Assembly: GCA_026126125.1 (NCBI GenBank)
Contig: JAHCJW010000001.1
Location: forward strand, 88,251 to 152,250
DNA from: Devosia sp.
GTDB taxonomy: Bacteria; Pseudomonadota; Alphaproteobacteria; Rhizobiales; Devosiaceae
Direction: 5' to 3'
Length of the DNA stretch: 64,000 nucleotides
Both the position numbers and the translations under genes were made by a program. Below are positions 44,626 through 53,727 of the stretch, one piece after another. The notes beneath the pieces were generated by a model. The model saw nothing but the letters and a program-made list of their open reading frames with translations. It had not been told where the DNA came from and searched no databases. Positions within the stretch are counted from its first letter, which is position 1. Each line of letters starts with the position of its first letter.

Positions 44626-45955
44626 ATCCGACCACCATTGTCTGAGCCGGGGAGGCGGCGCGGGTGGGAACCAGCCGCGCCGAGCCCTGCAGCCTCAACC
44701 CGAAGATCGAGAACAGCAGGCAGAACCACAGCGCGCCGCCTCCCTGATAAAAGGTGCTTTCGAGGCAGGTCAGCACGAGCGTATAGAGCCAGACCCGGGT
44801 GAACAGGCGGGTCATGGCCGGGCTGTTATCGAATTTCTGCGCCCGGCCAAGATCGCGAATGGGCAGGATGACCAGCCAGATCACGGTCAGGATCAGTCCG
44901 GGAACGCCCATGTCGATCATCGTGTCGATATAGCCATTATGCCCGTTATAGGCCACGGCCGCCCAGGTCTCGAGGGTGCTGCCGCTATAGACCAGCGCAT
45001 CGGTCTGCCAGAAGGACTGGAAGCCGTGGCCCAGGATGGGCCGGTCGGAAATCGCCTCGAAGGCAAAACGCCAGATGTCGGAGCGATTGGTGAAGGTCGC
45101 GTCGATGCCAAGACTGCTGATGAACTCGCGCAAAGGCTCGGAGACCGAAGCGCCCACGGCGACGACATTGAACGCGATGAGCCCGCCCAGGATCAGCGGC
45201 AGGCGCGTCCAGGCAAAGCGTTCGATCACCCAGCCCAGAACCAGAATGGCGGGCAGGATCAGCGCCGCCGATTTGCCGCCGGTGCGCGACAGAAAGAACG
45301 CCGCCAGGATGACCATGGTCCAGCCCACGAGACGCGAGCGCACCCGGGCGATGAACAAGCCGAAAAACACCGCCAGCACCATGGCGGCGGCGGCGCTGTT
45401 CTTATGGGCGAAGATGCCGCGCCAGAGGCCGGCATTCATCGGCTCGAGAATTTCGCTGGCCTGGTGAATGGCCAAGGTTGGCCGAAACACGATGCCAAAA
45501 TAGCTCATCGCCAGAACCGCCCCGATGACCAGGGCCGAAAGCCGGGCAAAATCCGCCTCCGTGCGGGGCAGAACCAGCACGATGCCGGCATTGCAGATGA
45601 TCATGCCAATCAGGATGAGGCGTTTGATCGCCAGATCGGGATGCAGCGCCGTCGCCGATGTAACAAGGGCCCAGCTCAGCAACAGGGTCAGCAGCCACGC
45701 GGGGCCGAAAACGCGTACACCCCGGCGCTGGATGAGGAAAAACAGTAAAAGCCCGCCGAACAGCGCCAACGCCACCAACTGGTTCAGCGCGTTGGAATTG
45801 CCCGCCACCGGATCGACCACGGCTGCGCCGGTGAGGTCGACGAACGGGGTCAGGGTTATCCAGTAAAAGGCGAATACGGCCAGGAAGAGCCCATGGCCGA
45901 GCATGCCCAGCGGATCGGCGGCGCGTTTCGGGGCCACCTCAGGCGGCGCCCGCAT
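44618..45955 (-). CDS. O-antigen ligase / polysaccharide polymerase family protein
   Basis: A 445-residue membrane protein with about ten to twelve predicted segments. It carries the Wzy_C/O-antigen-ligase loop AYNGHNGYIDTMIDMGVPG near residues 340-358, where H-N-x-Y is the family signature, and the preceding DRPILGHGFQSFWQ. It probably polymerises the repeat units or ligates them. The start MRAPPEV is chosen because the longer frame overlaps the upstream gene deeply; even so it overlaps by 17 bases. Confidence 0.88.
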   Translation of the reverse strand: MRAPPEVAPKRAADPLGMLGHGLFLAVFAFYWITLTPFVDLTGAAVVDPVAGNSNALNQLVALALFGGLLLFFLIQRRGVRVFGPAWLLTLLLSWALVTSATALHPDLAIKRLILIGMIICNAGIVLVLPRTEADFARLSALVIGAVLAMSYFGIVFRPTLAIHQASEILEPMNAGLWRGIFAHKNSAAAAMVLAVFFGLFIARVRSRLVGWTMVILAAFFLSRTGGKSAALILPAILVLGWVIERFAWTRLPLILGGLIAFNVVAVGASVSEPLREFISSLGIDATFTNRSDIWRFAFEAISDRPILGHGFQSFWQTDALVYSGSTLETWAAVAYNGHNGYIDTMIDMGVPGLILTVIWLVILPIRDLGRAQKFDNSPAMTRLFTRVWLYTLVLTCLESTFYQGGGALWFCLLFSIFGLRLQGSARLVPTRAASPAQTMVVGYA

Positions 45956-47414
45956 CGCGCTGACGATAGAGCCGGACCAGCCCGAGGCTGAAGGCAATAC
46001 CGATGCCGAGCCCGAGCCCGCCGATGAGGCCGACGATGATCAGCAGCATGGTCCTGGGCGGATAGCTGCGGCTGATCGGAGCGATGGCCGGCGAAATCAC
46101 CCGCACATTGTTGGTGCTCAATTCGCTTCGTTCGGCGATCTGTTGGGCGCGCTCGAGATAGGCTTCATAGATGGCCACCTTGGAGGCGGCGGCGCGTTCG
46201 AGCTGGCGCAGTTCCAGCTGGGCCTGACCGTCGGAGAACACGGCGCCCATCTGTTGGGTCGCCGCCTGGGTCAGCTGGTCGACGACCGAGCGGGCGCGGT
46301 CGAGATCGCGGCGCGCCGTCGCCACGATGCGGGCGATTTCGCGGTCGATTTCCTCCTGCAGGCCGGCGAGCTGCGCGCGCGCGGTGGCCAGGCTCGGGTG
46401 GCGCGGACCCAGCGTGACGGAGAGCGAATCCACTTCCTGCCGTGTCGTTGCATATTGCGTGCGCATATTGGTCAGCGCCGGCGATTCCTGGATGGCGGTG
46501 GCCATGGCACCGTCCCCGCCAGCGCTCAGGCTGGCATAACGCGCCTCGGCGTCGATCAGGCTTTCGCGGGCGGCGTCGATCTGGCTGTTCAACTGCACGG
46601 CGGACTGGGTGCTGAGCTGGTCGCTGCCCACGATCTGCAAGCCGTTTTCCCGGCGATAATGCACGACGGCCGCTTCCGCCTGTTCGGCGTCGGCGCGCAG
46701 CTCGTCAAGGCGCAGGGTGAGGGCGGCCGAGGCGTTGCGGGCGCCATCGGCTTCGGCCTGCGCCAGCTCGGCGAGAAATGCGGCAACCAGCGCATCGGTC
46801 AGTATGGCGGAACGCTCCGGCGTTCTGGCCCAGACCGAGGCGGTGACGATATAGGAGCGCTCCTCGCGGCGCACACGCACGCGTTCCGAGAGGGCACGCA
46901 TCGCCGCGGTGGCGCCATCCTCGCTGACGCCATCGGAGGGGAAGATATTGGCCAGCAATGGGAATTCAGGGTCCATCAGGTCCGGGTCGGTGTCGAGGCC
47001 AAGCTCGCGCACGACGCGGCCCAGCACATTGGCCGAGCCCAACAGCCGCATGCGGCTCTCGACCTCCAGCAGTTGCGCATCACCTTGAATATTGCTGGTA
47101 TAAAGGTCATCCGCGACGATGCGCAGACTGATCGGATCGAGCAGAATATCGGAATAGCTGGTGTAGCGCGGCTTGATCAGCGTGCCGGCGCCAAGCCCGA
47201 CCACGGCGCCGATCATGGCCGCCACCACAATGCCCAGCCAGAAGCGGGCCAGCCAGCTCAACAGCACGGCGGGGGTCAAGCTCTCCAGCAGGCCGACCGC
47301 AATGGCGGGTTCCTGGCGCTGTTCCGGCGCGCCATAGCCGCGCGCGCCCAGCGCATGAAGATGCGGGCTGTTCGCGGGGGCCGTGCGGCTGGGAGACTGG
47401 AGGGGTTGATACAT
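45939..47414 (-). CDS. Wzz/GumC-type chain-length protein
   Basis: A 491-residue polysaccharide co-polymerase with membrane segments near residues 58-78 and 460-480 around a long coiled-coil periplasmic domain (about 200-400, Arg/Glu/Ala heptads). The Wzz start DILLDPISLRIVADDLYTSN and the late proline-rich VISPAIAPISRSYPPRTM before the second segment are typical. There is no C-terminal kinase domain. It sits at the end of the minus-strand operon and is divergent from the GNAT-like genes. Confidence 0.9.
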   Translation of the reverse strand: MYQPLQSPSRTAPANSPHLHALGARGYGAPEQRQEPAIAVGLLESLTPAVLLSWLARFWLGIVVAAMIGAVVGLGAGTLIKPRYTSYSDILLDPISLRIVADDLYTSNIQGDAQLLEVESRMRLLGSANVLGRVVRELGLDTDPDLMDPEFPLLANIFPSDGVSEDGATAAMRALSERVRVRREERSYIVTASVWARTPERSAILTDALVAAFLAELAQAEADGARNASAALTLRLDELRADAEQAEAAVVHYRRENGLQIVGSDQLSTQSAVQLNSQIDAARESLIDAEARYASLSAGGDGAMATAIQESPALTNMRTQYATTRQEVDSLSVTLGPRHPSLATARAQLAGLQEEIDREIARIVATARRDLDRARSVVDQLTQAATQQMGAVFSDGQAQLELRQLERAAASKVAIYEAYLERAQQIAERSELSTNNVRVISPAIAPISRSYPPRTMLLIIVGLIGGLGLGIGIAFSLGLVRLYRQRDAGAA

Positions 47415-47549
47415 GCGACACTGCTGGTTCGGGCTTTGATATTCAATATAGAATAGGCCGAACCTGAACTCAGTGCCTTTCGGCCAAGGTAGTTAAAAGG
47501 ATCTTTGTTAACCGCTCCAAGCAAAGGTTGGAAACACCGAGACCCCATC

Positions 47550-48698
47550 ATGGTATTGAGCGGGGTGCGTATAACCGGCAATCTGGAAAAAATGCTGTCA
47601 GAACAGGTGCCCAGTGCTGGCGTCACGGACACGGATCCCGTGGCTCAGCGGCATTTGCGGGCGATGACATCGGCAGACCTTCCCCATATCGAGCGGCTGT
47701 TCTTCGACGTTTTCCGCGCGGGCGGGCAGAACCGGGCCGGTTTTTCCCAATATTTCCGACGTCTGTTTCTCGAAGGGCCGAATGTGGGCGGCGGTCTGGT
47801 CAGCGATGACGACCAGAACAGGATCGCGGCTGCTTTCGCCTATCTGCCGGTGCGCTACAAGATCTATGACCAAACCGTCACGGCGAAGCTGGCCTGTTCC
47901 TTCATGTCCGACAGGCGCTCGCCCATGGCGGCAGCGCGCCTCGTGATGTCGATGCGGTCGCGCACGCAGGATCTGGTGTTTACCGACAGCGTTTCCCATG
48001 CTGGGGTCGGTCATCTGATGGCTGCGGGAGCGGCGGTGCTGCCGGTCCAGAGCCTTGACTGGATCTGCCGGTTCAAGCCGGTGAGCGCCCTGGCGCGGCG
48101 GGCCCGCCTGCCCGCCCTGTTCGATGGCGCCGCTGGCCTGGCCGATCGCGTGGTGACGCGCCTGCGCCCGAGGCCCGTGCCGGAAGCCAGGCTCGCCATC
48201 ACCGAAACCGATCTGCATGCCTTTGCCGAAGCGGTGCCCTTGATGCTGGCGCAATTTGCCGTGCGGCCGGACTGGACCGACGCGGAATTGCGCTGGCTGC
48301 TCGGCCTCGCATCGGAAAACACCGCTCTGGGGCAATTGCGCTTCTTTGCCTTTCACGACCGCTCCGGCGAGCGTGTGGGGTGCCTCGCCGCCTATTTCGA
48401 CGGGCGCAAGCGGGTGCGGGTGCTCGATGTCATGGCCTTGCCGGGCAATGAAAACCACGTCGTCGAGACCATGCTCGCCTTTTTGCGCGGGCTGGGGACC
48501 AGCGAGGCGTTTGGCCCGAGCCATCCGCATCTGTTGCTGGCCCTGGCGCCGCATCGCGGTGTGATGTTTCGGCATCGAAGTTTTACCTGCGTGCTGACCC
48601 GCTTTGACCAGGTCAAAAAATCGATCCATCACAACGAGATCTATATGGGCGGGCTCGCTGGGGAGAGCTGGAGCCGACTGATGACGGATTTTTTCTGA
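47550..48698 (+). CDS. GNAT-fold-like protein, first of a tandem pair
   Basis: A 382-residue protein with an N-acetyltransferase-like start, HLRAMTSADLPHIERLFFDV, near residue 35. It is clearly homologous to the next gene: both have a S-L-D-W motif mid-way (VQSLDWICRF), an R/G-x-MFRH segment near the end (HRGVMFRHRSF), and a closing GE-x-WSRL (AGESWSRLMTDFF). Acetyl-CoA binding residues are not obvious, so substrate and donor are unknown. Start is uncertain: ATG 47550, a later ATG 47592, or TTG 47505 with AAGG five bases ahead. Part of the polysaccharide locus. Confidence 0.78.
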   Translation: MVLSGVRITGNLEKMLSEQVPSAGVTDTDPVAQRHLRAMTSADLPHIERLFFDVFRAGGQNRAGFSQYFRRLFLEGPNVGGGLVSDDDQNRIAAAFAYLPVRYKIYDQTVTAKLACSFMSDRRSPMAAARLVMSMRSRTQDLVFTDSVSHAGVGHLMAAGAAVLPVQSLDWICRFKPVSALARRARLPALFDGAAGLADRVVTRLRPRPVPEARLAITETDLHAFAEAVPLMLAQFAVRPDWTDAELRWLLGLASENTALGQLRFFAFHDRSGERVGCLAAYFDGRKRVRVLDVMALPGNENHVVETMLAFLRGLGTSEAFGPSHPHLLLALAPHRGVMFRHRSFTCVLTRFDQVKKSIHHNEIYMGGLAGESWSRLMTDFF

Positions 48699-48700
48699 AC

Positions 48701-49825
48701 ATGACCAATGCGGCGCATATTCGCCCCCTGGCAGCGGCCGACATCGCTGCGGTTGCCCACCTGTTCCAGCGGCAGCTGCGCCGTTCGCAGCGGGTGCCGC
48801 CGCCGGCGCTGTCACGCTATCTCGAACAGCTGTTTGTTTCCGGCCCCTTTGCCAGCGCCGCCATGCCCTCCCTCGTCTATGAGCGCGAGACGGGCATTGC
48901 CGGCTTTATCGGCGTCACCTCCCAGCCCATGCAGGTGGAGGGGCGCGATCTGAAGGTGGCGGTGTGCGGCGCGCTGATGGTCGAGGGCTATCAAGCCGAT
49001 CCGATGGCGGGCGCGCGCCTGCTCAAGGCGTTCCTGTCGGGAGAGCAGGATATTGCGCTGAGCGAGACGGCGGGCGATGCGACCCTGACCATGTGGCGCC
49101 AGCTCGGCGGCGAGGTGTTGTCGCGGCATAGTCTTGACTGGCTGCGCATCGTCCGGCCGGGCGGTTTCGCCGTGGAGACGCTGGAGCGACGCGTGCCCGG
49201 CGCGCGGCTTGTTTCCCCGCTCGCCCACCTGGCGGATCGGATCATGCGCGGCTCTTCGGCGCGGCGCAGCGATTTGCGCTGGGCCTCGCTGCCCGACGAT
49301 CTCAAGACTGCCGCCAATCTCGATGTGGAAATCATCTCGCCCGACCAGTATCTGGACGAGGTGCGCCAGTTTACCGATGGTTTCGCCATCCGGCGGCAAT
49401 GGTCGGAGCCGGCGCTGGCTCAGCTGGGAGAGGATCTGGCCCACAAATCCGAGCATGGGCAATTGCGCATTGGCCTGTTGCGGGCCAAAGGCGGGCGGCG
49501 CCTGGGCAGTTTCGTCTATTACTGGCGCAAGGGCGCGACGGCGCGGGTGCTCGATGTGCTGGCCCGGCCCGCGCAGGCGGGCATGGTCATCGACGCGCTG
49601 CTGGGTGATGCGGCGCGGCTGGGGGCGGTGGCGGTACGCGGGCGCACCAGCCCGGCGCTGTTCGATGCGCTGCTCGAGCGGCGCTGTCTGATGTTTCGAC
49701 ACGGCGCCAGCGTGATTTCGGGCCGCGACAAGGCCGTGGTCGACAGGTTCAAGCAAGGCGACGCCGCCTTTAATGGCGTGGTTGGCGAGCGCTGGTCCCG
49801 ACTGCTGGGCGATGACTTCGCTTAA
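48701..49825 (+). CDS. GNAT-fold-like protein, second of a tandem pair
   Basis: A 374-residue paralog of the preceding gene, starting two bases after its stop. N-terminus HIRPLAAADIAAVAHLFQRQ gives the GNAT-like fold; SLDWLRIVRPGG, ERRCLMFRHGASV and VGERWSRLLGDDFA match the pair's shared motifs. Overall the two proteins are strongly diverged, so the duplication is old. Both are followed by the amidotransferase operon. They may acylate two sugars or act together; FemAB-like peptidyl transfer is also possible. Confidence 0.8.
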   Translation: MTNAAHIRPLAAADIAAVAHLFQRQLRRSQRVPPPALSRYLEQLFVSGPFASAAMPSLVYERETGIAGFIGVTSQPMQVEGRDLKVAVCGALMVEGYQADPMAGARLLKAFLSGEQDIALSETAGDATLTMWRQLGGEVLSRHSLDWLRIVRPGGFAVETLERRVPGARLVSPLAHLADRIMRGSSARRSDLRWASLPDDLKTAANLDVEIISPDQYLDEVRQFTDGFAIRRQWSEPALAQLGEDLAHKSEHGQLRIGLLRAKGGRRLGSFVYYWRKGATARVLDVLARPAQAGMVIDALLGDAARLGAVAVRGRTSPALFDALLERRCLMFRHGASVISGRDKAVVDRFKQGDAAFNGVVGERWSRLLGDDFA

Positions 49826-49942
49826 CCCTAATCGTTAACAATATTTGCGGAATCGTGGGCCGTTATTGCAGTTCTCTCACGGTTCCGCGCCTCTTGCGCG
49901 TTAGACTTGCGTAAGAGAATGACTGGCAATCGAGAGGCCTTC

Positions 49943-51886
49943 ATGTGCGGGTTTGCAGGGTATAGCGCCACTGGCCTTGCCCCCGAAATGGGGCAGGTGC
50001 TGCTGCGCGCCATGACGGAGAGCATCGCCCATCGCGGGCCGGATGCGAGCGGGGTGTGGGCTGGCCCGGGCGTCGGGCTTGGCCATCGGCGCCTGTCGAT
50101 TGTCGGGCTTGAAGATGGGCAGCAGCCCATGGGGCTGGACGATCTGGTGCTGGCCTATAATGGCGAGATCTTCAATTTCGTCGAATTGCGCGCCGAACTC
50201 GAGGCAAAGGGCCGAAAATTCCGCACCGGCAGCGACACCGAAGTCATTCTCCATCTCTATCGGGAGCTGGGCACGGCGGCGCTGGACAAGCTCAATGGCG
50301 ATTTCGCCTTCGCGCTCTGGGATGGCGGCAGGAAGCGCCTGTTCCTGGCGCGGGATCGCGTCGGGGTGCGGCCGCTCTTTTATACCGAGCGTCCCGACGG
50401 GTTCTATTTCGCGTCCGAGATCAAGGCGCTGCTCGAGGTGCCCGGCGTCGAGGCCGAACTCGATCCGTTTGCGCTCGATGAGATTTTTACCCTCTGGGCG
50501 CCGCTGGCCCCGCGCAGCGGCTTCAAGGGCATCGCCGAATTGCCGCCCGGCCATTTCATGCTGGTCGAAAACGGCCATTGCCGCATCGAGCGCTATTGGG
50601 ATTTCGATTTTCCCGACCTTGCAGATGGCTATGACAGCCGCTCCGAGGCCGTGCTGGCCGAAGACGTGCTGGCGCTGCTCGATGATGCGACGCGCATCCG
50701 CATGCGCGCCGATGTGCCGGTCGGAGCCTATCTTTCGGGCGGGCTCGACAGCTCCATCACCGCCGCGCTGGCCACAAGGCATACGCCGCATCGGCTGGCA
50801 ACCTTCTCGGTCGGCTTTGAGAGCGCCGAGCATGACGAGACCGCCTATCAGGCCTTGATGGCCGAGGCCCTGGGCACCGACCATGTCGCGGTCACCTGCC
50901 GCAATGCCGATATCGCTTCGGTCTTCCCCCAGGTCATCGCCCATACCGAGCGCCCGATCGTGCGCACGGCGCCAGCGCCGCTGTTCCTGCTCTCGGGTCT
51001 CGTGCGCGACAATGCCATCAAGGTGGTGCTGACCGGGGAGGGGGCCGACGAGGTGTTCGCCGGCTATGATCTGTTCAAGGAAGACAAGGTCCGGCGCTTT
51101 GCGGCCCGCCAGCCGGGTTCGGCGCGTCGCCCGCTGCTGTTCAAGCGGCTCTATCCCTATCTGCCCAATCTGCAGAACCAGTCGGCCGATTATCTCACCG
51201 CCTTTTTTGGCGTCACGCCGGATCTACTCTCCGATCCCCTGGCCTCGCATCGCCCGCGCTTCCGCTCGACTTCGGCGGCCAAGCTGTTCTTTTCGGGCGA
51301 TCTGCGCTCGACGCTGGCCGGCTATGATGCCGCCGCCGCCCTTGCCGATACGCTTCCGGCGCGCTTTGCCCGCTGGCATCCCCAGCATCAGGCGCAATAT
51401 CTCGAAAGCCGCTTCCTTCTGCCCGGCTATATCCTGTCCTCGCAGGGCGACCGCATGGCCATGGCGCATGGGGTCGAGGGGCGCTTCCCCTTCCTCGATC
51501 ACCGCCTGATGGCGCTGGCCGCGCGCCTGCCGCCGCGGCTGACGCTCAAGGGACTGGTGGAAAAGCACATTCTGCGTCAGGCGACGCGCCATCTCCTGCC
51601 CGAGAGCATCGGCTCGCGCACCAAGCAGCCCTATCGCGCGCCCGACAGCCAGGTCTTCGCCGCATCCGCCGAGGCGTCTTATGTCGGCGAGGTGCTGGCC
51701 CCGGACGCGATTGCCGAAACCGGCCTGTTCAATCCTCAGGCGGTGTCGCGTCTGGTGGCCAAGGCCGGGGTGACCGGCGTCGAAGGCTTCCGCGACAACA
51801 CCGCCTATGTGGGCATTTTGTCCACCCAGCTTTGGCACCGGACCTTTGCCCGGAGCCGCCGGACCGCGACGATCGCGGCCGAATGA
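49943..51886 (+). CDS. Asparagine synthase-type glutamine-hydrolysing amidotransferase
   Basis: A 647-residue AsnB-family enzyme. The N-terminal glutaminase starts MCGFAGY with the catalytic Cys2, and contains HRGPDASGVW and LAYNGEIFNF. The C-terminal ATP-pyrophosphatase domain has YLSGGLDSSITAAL near residue 268, and VVLTGEGADEVFAGYD near 372. Members in polysaccharide and exosortase-A clusters amidate a sugar acid or a peptide-like carboxylate rather than free aspartate. An ATG 12 codons upstream is excluded because Cys2 must be at the N-terminus after Met removal. It opens a four-gene operon with an ACP, an AMP ligase and a NAD-synthetase-like protein. Confidence 0.92.
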   Translation: MCGFAGYSATGLAPEMGQVLLRAMTESIAHRGPDASGVWAGPGVGLGHRRLSIVGLEDGQQPMGLDDLVLAYNGEIFNFVELRAELEAKGRKFRTGSDTEVILHLYRELGTAALDKLNGDFAFALWDGGRKRLFLARDRVGVRPLFYTERPDGFYFASEIKALLEVPGVEAELDPFALDEIFTLWAPLAPRSGFKGIAELPPGHFMLVENGHCRIERYWDFDFPDLADGYDSRSEAVLAEDVLALLDDATRIRMRADVPVGAYLSGGLDSSITAALATRHTPHRLATFSVGFESAEHDETAYQALMAEALGTDHVAVTCRNADIASVFPQVIAHTERPIVRTAPAPLFLLSGLVRDNAIKVVLTGEGADEVFAGYDLFKEDKVRRFAARQPGSARRPLLFKRLYPYLPNLQNQSADYLTAFFGVTPDLLSDPLASHRPRFRSTSAAKLFFSGDLRSTLAGYDAAAALADTLPARFARWHPQHQAQYLESRFLLPGYILSSQGDRMAMAHGVEGRFPFLDHRLMALAARLPPRLTLKGLVEKHILRQATRHLLPESIGSRTKQPYRAPDSQVFAASAEASYVGEVLAPDAIAETGLFNPQAVSRLVAKAGVTGVEGFRDNTAYVGILSTQLWHRTFARSRRTATIAAE

Positions 51887-51911
51887 TTTTCATCTGAAAA
51901 GGAACAACCTC

Positions 51912-52175
51912 ATGAGCGACCATATCAAGGCCAATATTCGCGGCTTCATCATCGAGAACTTCCTGTTCGGCGACACCAGCCAGGTCATCGAGGACACCAC
52001 TTCGCTGATCGATAATGGCTATGTCGATTCGACCGGCGTGCTCGAGCTGGTGTTCCACATCGAGCAGAGCTTCGGCATCAAGGTCGCCGACAGCGATATC
52101 GTGCCGGCCAATCTCGACAGTGTCGGCGCCATCGCCGCCTATGTCGAAGCCAAGCAGCGCAGCGCGGCCGCCTGA
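51912..52175 (+). CDS. Acyl carrier protein
   Basis: An 87-residue carrier protein. The phosphopantetheine site is NGYVDSTGVLELVFHIEQSF (Ser in DSTG) near residue 39, with helices typical of ACPs before and after. It differs from fatty-acid ACP by DST instead of DSL. Immediately upstream of an AMP-dependent ligase that could load it. It likely carries an acyl or aminoacyl group for transfer onto the polysaccharide or a precursor. Confidence 0.9.
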   Translation: MSDHIKANIRGFIIENFLFGDTSQVIEDTTSLIDNGYVDSTGVLELVFHIEQSFGIKVADSDIVPANLDSVGAIAAYVEAKQRSAAA

Positions 52176-52190
52176 GGCGGGAGCCCGATC

Positions 52191-53726
52191 ATGCGCGTCG
52201 AGAACTTCCTCACCCACAGCGCCGCCCGCCTGCCGCAGAAGACGGCGCTGGTGGTCGGCGAGCGGCGGCTGAGCTTTGCCGAGCTGGACGATCTCAGCTC
52301 CCGCCTCGCCGCGGGGCTGGTGGCGCAGGGCGTCGGCCGCGACGATCGCGTGCTGGTGTTTCTCGACAATGGCTGGGAAGCGGCGGTGGCGATTTTCGCC
52401 GTGCTCAAGGCCGGCGCCACGTTCAGCCCGATCAATCCTTCGACCAAGCCCGACAAGCTGGCCTATATCGCCGACAACTGCCAGGGAAGGGTGATCATCA
52501 CCCAGGCGCGGCTCCTGCCCATGGTGGCCGAGGCGCGAAAGGAAGGCGCAGAGTTCCGAGCGGTGATTTCCGCCGGACAAAGCGCTGCAGTGCCCGATGC
52601 CGTGCCGCTCGAGGGTTTGCTGGCCAATCCTGCTGCTGCGCCGGTTCATGGCGGCATCGACAGCGATCTGGCCATGCTCATCTACACCTCCGGCTCGACC
52701 GGCCGCCCCAAGGGCGTGATGATGAGCCATCGCAATATCGAGGCGGCCTCGCTCTCGATCCTCACCTATCTCGAAAACACCGAAGACGACATCATTCTCA
52801 ACGTCTTGCCGCTGGCCTTCGACTATGGGCTCTATCAATTGCTGATGGCGGTGCGGCTCGGGGCGACGCTGGTGCTGGAAAAGTCCTTCGCCTTCCCCGC
52901 CGCGATTTTCGAATTGATGCGCAAGGAAAAGGTCACCGGCCTGCCGCTGGTGCCGACCATGGCGGCGCTGATCCTCAATATGCAGGATCTCGAACCCGGC
53001 TCCTTCCCCACCCTGCGCTATATCACCAATACCGCCGCCGCGCTGCCGCCCGCCCATATCGAGCGCTTGCAGACGCTGTTGCCGGGCACCACCATTTTTT
53101 CGATGTATGGCCTGACCGAATGCAAGCGCTGCACCTATCTGCCGCCGGCGCGCCTCAAGGACAAGGCCGGCTCGGTCGGCATCGCCATCCCCAATACCGA
53201 GGCTTTCGTGCTCGACGATGAAGGCAACCGGGTGGCGCCGGGCGAAATCGGCCAGCTGGTCATTCGCGGTCCCCATGTCATGCAGGGCTATTGGGCCAAT
53301 GCAGAGGCCACGGCGAAATCGCTGCGCCCCGGCCTCAAGCCGTGGGAAAGGCTGCTCTATACCGGCGATCTGTTCTATGCCGATGCGGAGGGTTTCCTCT
53401 ATTTCGTCGGCCGCACCGACGACATCATCAAGACGCGCGGCGAAAAGGTCGCGCCCAAGGAAGTCGAGGCGGTGCTCGTCGCTTGTCCGGGCGTCGTCGA
53501 GGTGGTGGTGGTGGGCAAGCAGGATCCGGTGCTCGGCCATGCCATCCACGCCATCGTGGTCAAGAACGATCCGGCGCTGAGCGAGCGCGACATCATCCGT
53601 CACTGCGCCAAAAGTCTCGAAGACTTCATGGTGCCCAAATCGGTCGAGTTCCGCGACAGCCTGCCCAAGACCGATACCGGCAAGGTGAGCCGTCGCCTTG
53701 CCGCCGAAAGCCTGGAGAACACCTGA
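52191..53726 (+). CDS. Acyl-AMP ligase (ANL superfamily), ACP-loading type
   Basis: A 511-residue adenylate-forming enzyme that activates a carboxylate with ATP and hands it to a thiol (CoA or the ACP encoded upstream). Core motifs: MLIYTSGSTGRPKGVMMSHR near residue 163, MYGLTECKRCTY near 305 and YTGDLFYADAEGFLYFVGRT near 388-407. The final lysine is in SLPKTDTGKVSRRLAAE. This subgroup occurs in exosortase-A clusters. Substrate unknown. Stop lies one base before the next ATG. Confidence 0.93.
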   Translation: MRVENFLTHSAARLPQKTALVVGERRLSFAELDDLSSRLAAGLVAQGVGRDDRVLVFLDNGWEAAVAIFAVLKAGATFSPINPSTKPDKLAYIADNCQGRVIITQARLLPMVAEARKEGAEFRAVISAGQSAAVPDAVPLEGLLANPAAAPVHGGIDSDLAMLIYTSGSTGRPKGVMMSHRNIEAASLSILTYLENTEDDIILNVLPLAFDYGLYQLLMAVRLGATLVLEKSFAFPAAIFELMRKEKVTGLPLVPTMAALILNMQDLEPGSFPTLRYITNTAAALPPAHIERLQTLLPGTTIFSMYGLTECKRCTYLPPARLKDKAGSVGIAIPNTEAFVLDDEGNRVAPGEIGQLVIRGPHVMQGYWANAEATAKSLRPGLKPWERLLYTGDLFYADAEGFLYFVGRTDDIIKTRGEKVAPKEVEAVLVACPGVVEVVVVGKQDPVLGHAIHAIVVKNDPALSERDIIRHCAKSLEDFMVPKSVEFRDSLPKTDTGKVSRRLAAESLENT

Positions 53727-53727
53727 T

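Noticed and set aside
49893-49911. Two TTGCG elements upstream of the asparagine synthase gene
   Set aside because: They are direct, not inverted, repeats, and so do not make an NnrR-type dyad.
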